Below are positions 58,985-64,000 of a stretch of DNA of 64,000 nt, in pieces. Within the stretch, counting starts at the first letter, position 1. The number at the start of each line of letters is the position of its first letter. Below the pieces are notes generated by a model. It saw only the letters and a list, made by a program, of their open reading frames with translations, did not search any database and had not been told where the DNA came from. Origin of the DNA: Gnetum montanum (taxonomy: Eukaryota; Streptophyta; Gnetopsida; Gnetales; Gnetaceae); contig MNCI01008086.1 in the NCBI GenBank assembly GCA_015680685.1, positions 759,226-823,225 of the forward strand, read 5' to 3'. The translations under genes and the position numbers were made by a program.

Positions 58985-59375
58985 TAGTAGACTATCTGAT
59001 CTGCTAGTTTAAGGTCTCAATAGATCATGGTGCACTAGTTTAAGGTCTCAATAGATCATGGTGCACTAGTTTAAGGTCCTAGCAGACCGTTCCGCTAGTA
59101 TATCATCATAGCGGACGATGGCTATGCTAGTTTAAGGTCCTAGCAAATCGTTGCGCTAGTTTATCATTGTAGCGGATAGTGGATAGGCTAGTTTAAAGTC
59201 ATAGCAGAACATCTATGCCAGTTTAATGTTGTAGCAGATGTGCTTTGCTAGTTTTACATCATGGCAGACAGTTTGTGCCATTTTATAGTCATAGCGGATT
59301 ACCTTTGCCAGTTTTATGTCATAGCAGACAAGCTTTGCCAGTTTTACATCATAGAGGACGTTTGCTTATCTTGCT
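58985..59375 (+). repeat. Minisatellite array 2, 31-bp period
   Basis: About eleven units with core CTAGTTTAAGGTC, then TAGCRGACC. Two adjacent units starting at 59004 and 59035 are identical over 31 bases. Later units drift to GCCAGTTTTACATCATAGCA. It lies 15-30 bases beyond the end of Tat pol, in the 3' UTR. Confidence 0.88.
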
Positions 59376-59389
59376 CGTGCATCAGATGT

Positions 59390-60500
59390 AGTATGGCTTG
59401 AGGTATGAATGATTTACAGGATTTGCGAACTCATTGTCATCCACGTCTGCCAGTTTGAAGGCCCCATTCCCAAAGGCTTTTGTAACCATGAACGAACCTT
59501 CCCAGTTTGCTGAGAATTTTTTCACATGCTCACGGACAGCCTTGAGAATGAGGTCTCCCTTCTATACCAGCCATTGATGTGGGTTTGCATGATGCTTCTA
59601 CCATTGCTTATTCTGATATTTCTCTATGCGACCAAGTGTCTATGTATGCTCCTTCTCTATGGAGTCGAGGTCCATGATCCTTGACTTGTTGTTTTGGGCT
59701 CCGCTCATGACATTCAACAGGATCATTCAAAGTGAGGGTACCTACAACTCAAGAGGTAGCACTACTTCAAATCCATAAATGAGACTATAAGGTGTCTTAC
59801 CTATCGCAATCCTACACATTGTCTTGTAAGCCCACAGCACATAGAGGATATGCTCATGCCATCGCCTCTTGCCATTGTTAATAATTTTCTTGAGCAAGTT
59901 GATGATGGACTTGTTCGTAGCTTCTGCTTGTCATTTTGCGTGCAGGTAGTATGACAAGGAGAACGACTGCCTAATGCCAAGATTACTGCAAAAGGTTTTG
60001 GTTTCCACACTACTGAACTATGGCCTGTTGTCAGTCATAATAGTCATGGGAAGCCCAAACCTTATCACAATGTTATCTAGGATGAAATGGCAAACTTGCT
60101 CGGATGTAGTTTTTGTTAGGGGAATAGCTTCCACCCACTTTGTAAAATACTCGATGGCAGTGATGATGAAGCTATGTCTTATGGAAGACTTAGGCATGAT
60201 AGGTCCTATGATGTCTAGTCCCCATCGCTGGAAAGGCCACGTGATCTGCATTGGATGCAACTCTATAGGAGAAACATGTATAATATTTGCATATTTCTAG
60301 CATGTATCACAAGTCCTGACTTTGGCTAGGTAATCATGATCCATGTGAGGCCAATAGTACCCTAGGTGTCTGATTTTTACAACCATGGCTCTAGGTGCTA
60401 TGTGTCTGCCACACAGTCCCTCGTGTACTTTATTACTGACCTTCTACTCTTACTCCTCGTTTACGCATGCCAGCAATATCCCATCATAGGAGCATTTACA
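59390..60500 (-). pseudogene. Tat element integrase
   Basis: The open piece at 60018-60260 has WGLDIIGPIMPKSS, YFTKWVEAIPLTKTT, RFGLP and MTDNRP. The frame continues, after a frameshift, to SFSLSYYLHAK and QAEATNKSIINLL, so all three catalytic residues are present. The C-terminal domain (59400-59860) reads TPYSLIYGFEVVLPLEL, GDLILKAV, WEGSFMVTKAFGNGAFKL and ends near NHSYLKPYY, the standard end of Tat/Ogre polyproteins. Scattered TAG codons and one frameshift break it. Confidence 0.85.
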
Positions 60501-60941
60501 CAAGGCGTTGTCTCCCATAAGGATATATTACCTAGCATGCTTGCAGATTGCATCTCTCTAGGTCGATGTCAATCCGCTCGGGGGCTCGCCATGTTGCATG
60601 TAGGCTTTAATGTTGGCGTACCACTTCTAGGTGTCCATAGTGCTAATAGAGGCTACCGATACTACCTAAGTGATAGGCCTCATACACTTAGTAATCAAAG
60701 CTAGCAAACTTGCAAACAAGTGTGTTGGTACATTCAATGTTAGGGTGGCCAAGGCATCTATTATGGTGTTTTCATTGCATGGCATGTGTTGAATGTCTGT
60801 CGTTGCAAACTATTTAAGTAAACTTTTTGCTAGGTCGCAATAGGGTTGTAGGTGTGTAGCTTTGCAATCATAGACCTCAGTGATTTCATTCACAACAAGT
60901 TGTGAATCACCGTGAATCATCAGGTGTTGAATGCTTAATGC
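60501..60941 (-). pseudogene. Decayed region between RNase H and integrase
   Basis: The minus strand gives the expected end of the second RNase H domain, with phrases such as LVVNEITEVYDCKATHLQPY and CNDRHSTHAMQ. Stops and indels prevent a continuous reading. The open plus-strand frame at 60366-60704 is its reverse. Confidence 0.5.
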
Positions 60942-61616
60942 TTAGGTTGCTAAGAGGTCCCTGAGTAACCCATCGTACTCTGCCATGTTGTTTGTACTAA
61001 GGAACGCAAAAAGATAAGCAAAAGGTTGCATTTCCCCCGAGGAAAATGTAATGACAGCAGCTACACTACCTCCTCGCGTGGTTGAGGCACCGTCAGAATG
61101 CAAAGTAGCTTCAAGGTGTGACGAGTTGACATTGATAATGCTAACATGCTCATAAGGGAATTTGGGATCTATGATTGCCTGATCGTCGATGGTTGAGGTC
61201 GTGATTTGCATTGCTATAGCTTGACCCTTTGTCGAAGATTGGCTCACATAATGCAAATCGAATTCCATTGTTATGGCTTTCCACCAGGCTATCCTGCTAC
61301 TTTCATATAGATTATTCATGATGGCCCAGAGTACATTGCTCTTGCAAATGATGTTAACCTTGCTACAAAATAGATAATGCCTCCATTTTTTTAATGCAAA
61401 TACTAGGGCAAGGAAGTTTCTCTCCACCTCATTTTATCTTGCCTCATGCGCTATCAATGCATGACTTAGATAATACACTGGAATGTTAGAGCCATCATCT
61501 TGTCTCTGACATAATAGTGCTGTGATAGACGTCTCTAAGGTGGCAAGGTAGACAAAGAAAGGCTTATCTCTTTGCAATGGGTACACAATCGGGAGGTGTA
61601 AAAGCTCTTTCTTCAT
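60942..61616 (-). pseudogene. Tat element RNase H and second, archaeal-type RNase H
   Basis: The first RNase H spans 61616-61270: LLCQRQDDGSNIPVYYLSHA, then ERNFLALVFALKKWRHYL. After a short linker (PKFPYEHVSIIN) a second RNase H begins. Its HSDGASTTRGGSVAAVITFS, then MQPFAYLFAFLSTNNMAEYD, match the additional domain found only in the Tat/Ogre/Retand clade. That second domain fixes the lineage. The 161-residue open piece spans both. RNase H degrades the RNA strand after first-strand synthesis. Confidence 0.88.
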
Positions 61617-61631
61617 ATCATCAAAGGCTTG

Positions 61632-62080
61632 TTAGCATTGCGTTGTCCATTTGAATTTAACCCCCTTCTTTAGTAGATGTTTCATGGGGTGTAACTTGTC
61701 ATTCAACTTTGCTATAAACCTTCTAATGAACTGTGCTCTATCTTGTAACCCACGTAATTCTTTAAGGTTTGTAGGGGGCGCTAGATTAATGATGGCTTTG
61801 ACTTTGTTAGGGTCTACTTGTATTCCAACCTCTGATACTACAAACCCTAACATGTGTCTAGTTCTCACCCCGACTACACAATTTTTTAGGTTAAGGCTTA
61901 AATCATGCATCTGGCAACGCTTGAGAACTACATCTAGATCGTTGGGATGATCAGTGGCCTCTTTAGATTTGACCGCTATGTCATCCACGTAGTCATTTAG
62001 TATTTCTAAGATGTAGTCGCTAAAGATGTATTTCATGGCTCTCTAGTAGGTTGCCTTGGCGTTTTTGAGCCAAAAGGGCA
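61632..62080 (-). pseudogene. Tat element RT, C-terminal half
   Basis: The open piece 61632-62036 has the catalytic YVDDIAVKSKEA, then CQMHDLSLNLKNCVVGV, MLGFVVSEVGIQVDPNKVKAI and FIRRFIAKLNDKLHPMKHLL. Both catalytic Asp are intact. At 62081 an N interrupts it. The expected N-terminal half is present at 62128-62421 but on the opposite strand. Confidence 0.85.
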
Positions 62081-62081
62081 T
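62081..62081. other. Assembly gap (single N)
   Basis: The coding strand of the RT changes from minus to plus across this base. Confidence 0.8.
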
Positions 62082-62466
62082 NATCTATTAGGCAGGTTTC
62101 ATCTAGGTATTTGATTACTCAGAATGGGTGTTAAACATCTTTGTAGTTTCTAAGAAGATGGGAGGAATACGTATTTGTATAGACTTTCGGAATCTGAATA
62201 AGGAAACAATCAAAGATGATTTTCCACTACCAAGTATCGATCAACTCATCGACACTACAGTTGGTCATGCTTTGCTGTCCTTTATGGACGGTTTCTCCGG
62301 CTACAACCAAATGCGCATCAACCCAGAGCATCATTTAACAACAACCTTCATGACCCCATGGGGAACTTTTTGTTATACTATGATGCCCTTTTGGCTCAAA
62401 AACGCCAAGGCAACCTACTAGAGAGCCATGAAATACATCTTTAGCGACTACATCTTAGAAATACTA
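62082..62466 (+). pseudogene. Tat RT N-terminal half on inverted contig
   Basis: Plus-strand open piece 62128-62421: VVSKKMGGIRICIDFRNLNK, FPLPSIDQLIDTTVGHALLS, FMDGFSGYNQMRINPEH and FMTPWGTFCYTMMPFWLKNA. These are the fingers and palm that should precede 62080 on the minus strand. The last 100 bases (about 62370-62466) are the reverse complement of 61985-62080, including CGCCAAGGCAACCTACTAGA. The 385 bases between the two N are therefore most likely one contig placed in the wrong orientation. Confidence 0.85.
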
Positions 62467-62467
62467 A
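62467..62467. other. Assembly gap (single N)
   Basis: Right border of the inverted contig. Confidence 0.8.
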
Positions 62468-62804
62468 NCAGTTACATCCCCAGCCTTTAAATCTAGGGCT
62501 TGGACCAGACTTTTAGGCTACTCTGGGGATGTTTCTAAGGATGTTATAGTGCTTACTGCGAATGATCCCCAGTCTATTAACTCGGGGTTCAGTTTTCTTG
62601 CAAGCTTACTGTGTGGACCTGTTAAAGCTAGAGGTGAAGAAAGATCATGGTGCATTGCCATTCTTGCTCAACCTGCCACAATGAAATGAATGCCTAGTCA
62701 AGGGATACCTATTTGTAGCAACAGTGCATAGTAAGCATTTGTAAAGTAGCAATAAGATGTGAACAGTTGAAATAATCATAAAGCATGATACAAAATTTAT
62801 AACT
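62468..62804. other. Unclassified segment
   Basis: Nothing recognised. The sequence does not continue the Tat RT or protease in either strand, so the contig order here is doubtful. Confidence 0.4.
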
Positions 62805-63145
62805 TGCCAGTTTAAGGTCGTAGCGGACCACCTTAATGCAGAAGCATAAAACTTCTAGTTTAAGGTCTTTGCAGATCGCTAACGAGTTAGATTTGCTACT
62901 TAAAAGTATTAGTTTAAGGTCTTTGTAAACCTCTAATGAGATTGAAGCTACGCGTTAGGATTTCTAGTTTAAGCTCTTGGCGGACCGCTAATGAGATAGA
63001 GACTGTGGGTTAGAATTTGCTAGTTTAAGATCTTTACAGACCTTCTAAATGCAAAAGTTCAAAGCTGCTAGTTTAAGGTCTTTGTGGACCATCTAGTTAG
63101 TTATTTTTGCAAAGGCCAACAGCTAGTTTAAAGTGGGTCGAAGTT
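62805..63145 (+). repeat. Minisatellite array 3
   Basis: About seven units with core CTAGTTTAAGGTCTTTGCAGA separated by variable spacers (about 45-65 bases, many with CTAATGAGATAGA). It shares the CTAGTTTAAGG core with arrays 1 and 2 but has a longer, looser period. Confidence 0.8.
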
Positions 63146-63199
63146 TTCGGTCGGGCCCACCTACTATAATGCAAATAGTGCTGCTACGCTATGGGGGAG

Positions 63200-63413
63200 T
63201 GCTATGCTGCATGGGACATCCCACATTAATCGGGGAGAGAAAATGGTAGGTTTATTTTCACCATTTTTGGCTATAAATAAGGGTTTACCCTCGATAAACT
63301 TGTCATTTTCATCATAACAATGCAGAATTTTCATTCAGAGCGTAGAGCGATTGTGCTAATTGAGAGCAAGGCAATTCAGCATAGCGTCCAAGAAAGAATT
63401 AATAACCGAAACA
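63200..63413 (+). promoter_or_regulatory. LTR-like promoter region
   Basis: TGGGACATCCCACATTAATC near 63210 resembles an LTR start. A TATA box is at 63272-63279 (GGCTATAAATAAGGG). The next ATG in good context is 63414. It could be the start of an LTR following the array, but no matching second copy is present. Confidence 0.4.
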
Positions 63414-63490
63414 ATGGCTCCAAAGAGAGAATGCAAATACCTAGCACTTTCCAAGGTGGACGAAGTGAAGGAGACCCTGGGGCATGTGTC
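63414..63490 (+). other. Candidate first exon, MAPKRECKYL
   Basis: ATG 63414 opens a 26-codon frame (MAPKRECKYLALSKVDEVKE and on) that runs into a consensus donor GTAAGT at 63491. It lies 135 bases after a TATA box. The MAPK-start and nearby splice signal resemble the Athila-2 3' ORF at 30433. No downstream exon can be identified before 64000. I do not recognise the protein. Confidence 0.3.
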
Positions 63491-63494
63491 GTAA

Positions 63495-64000
63495 GTGTGC
63501 GTTCCGGTGTGACATGAGACCCCATAGACCCGGTAAGTTGCTAAGCTATTTTTTTCCTATGCTACTACTATTACTTCTACTTTCTTTGATTTTGTTTCTG
63601 CGATTTTTGTTATGCAATCTGCATTTCTTGTTATTGTTTTTGTTGTTATTTTGGCCATTACACCACCGTTGTTGCCGATTCGGCCGCGACGGTGTACGAA
63701 CATTACACTAAGGTTGCATGCAATGCTACTGAGAACACCATTGCCGTGGCTACCCTGCTGTAGAAGCTTAGGTGATTTTGGCAACTTGGCATGCAAATAG
63801 CATAGCGTATGACCCTTAGGGGGTTCGACCATGCGCATGATTTGACGGCATAACATGTGTCTGTCATGGCACAATGCAAATCATTTTGTCAGGCAGAAGA
63901 TTTGTCGAAACTAGTGCGGTGCATTGAATTCTTTCTTGTCAAAAGATTTGTGTTTAGCTTTTCATTGCTACATAAGGCTAATTCTGCAACGCTATCGCCT
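63495..64000. other. Window end, nothing assigned
   Basis: Mixed T-rich and CpG-containing sequence. The open frames on both strands (63484-63874) overlap each other and show no domain. Confidence 0.4.

Noticed and set aside
60366-60704. 112-codon plus-strand open frame
   Set aside because: Antisense to the Tat RNase H/integrase region, no domain.
1-64000. tRNA, rRNA or intact host protein-coding gene
   Set aside because: No such feature could be recognised by eye on either strand. A tRNA scan and a protein search would settle this.

Overview
This is plant nuclear DNA made almost entirely of dead, nested retrotransposons. No intact host gene, rRNA, tRNA or CRISPR array is visible. The evidence for a plant is Ty3/gypsy elements of the Athila and Tat/Ogre types (FMDD-type reverse transcriptase, an extra RNase H, a primer-binding site matching tRNA-Asp), a Ty1/copia element and a LINE-like remnant. 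Reading frames are broken mostly by TAG and TGA codons, as expected from old methylated DNA losing cytosines by deamination. The depth of nesting and the age of the copies fit a very large, slowly purged genome. A gymnosperm is my guess, but the sequence does not prove it.

Layout. 1-2050: 5' end of a minus-strand Athila element (Athila-1: gag, tRNA-Asp primer site, LTR). 2051-2773: unclassified gene-like segment. 2774-5280: plus-strand Tat-type LTR (family B) and a broken gag-like gene. 5640-5992: 31-bp minisatellite. 6281-12061: minus-strand gag-protease remnant with its LTR (family C). 12335-48839: a minus-strand Ty1/copia element blown apart by later insertions. 48840-49985: nothing recognised. 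49990-51966: minus-strand LINE remnant. 51967-55746: minus-strand Athila-3 spacer and pol. 55747-62080: minus-strand Tat element with 3' LTR, 3' UTR minisatellite, integrase, RNase H domains and RT. 62081-62467: a short contig that appears inverted. 62468-64000: another contig with a related minisatellite and a promoter-like region.

Nested stratigraphy of the copia block. The copia element came first. A minus-strand Ty3/gypsy element (G2, 13391-44635) inserted in its RNase H, flanked by the 5-bp duplication AATAT. An unclassified insertion (L3, about 20616-37660) split the G2 reverse transcriptase. A 13.1-kb plus-strand Athila (Athila-2, 21164-34259) inserted in L3, flanked by CCTAG. Separately, an Athila-type element inserted in the copia integrase/protease region and collapsed to a solo LTR (46895-47804) flanked by CTATT.

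Functionally, each element encoded, or once encoded, capsid (gag), protease, reverse transcriptase/RNase H and integrase for its own copying. None can do so now. The most interesting leftovers are non-coding: perfect palindromes upstream of the LTR TATA boxes, a minisatellite core shared by three arrays, and a promoter-plus-intron arrangement in front of the 3' ORF of Athila-2. Three single-N gaps (35641, 62081, 62467) mark joins, two of which look like assembly errors.
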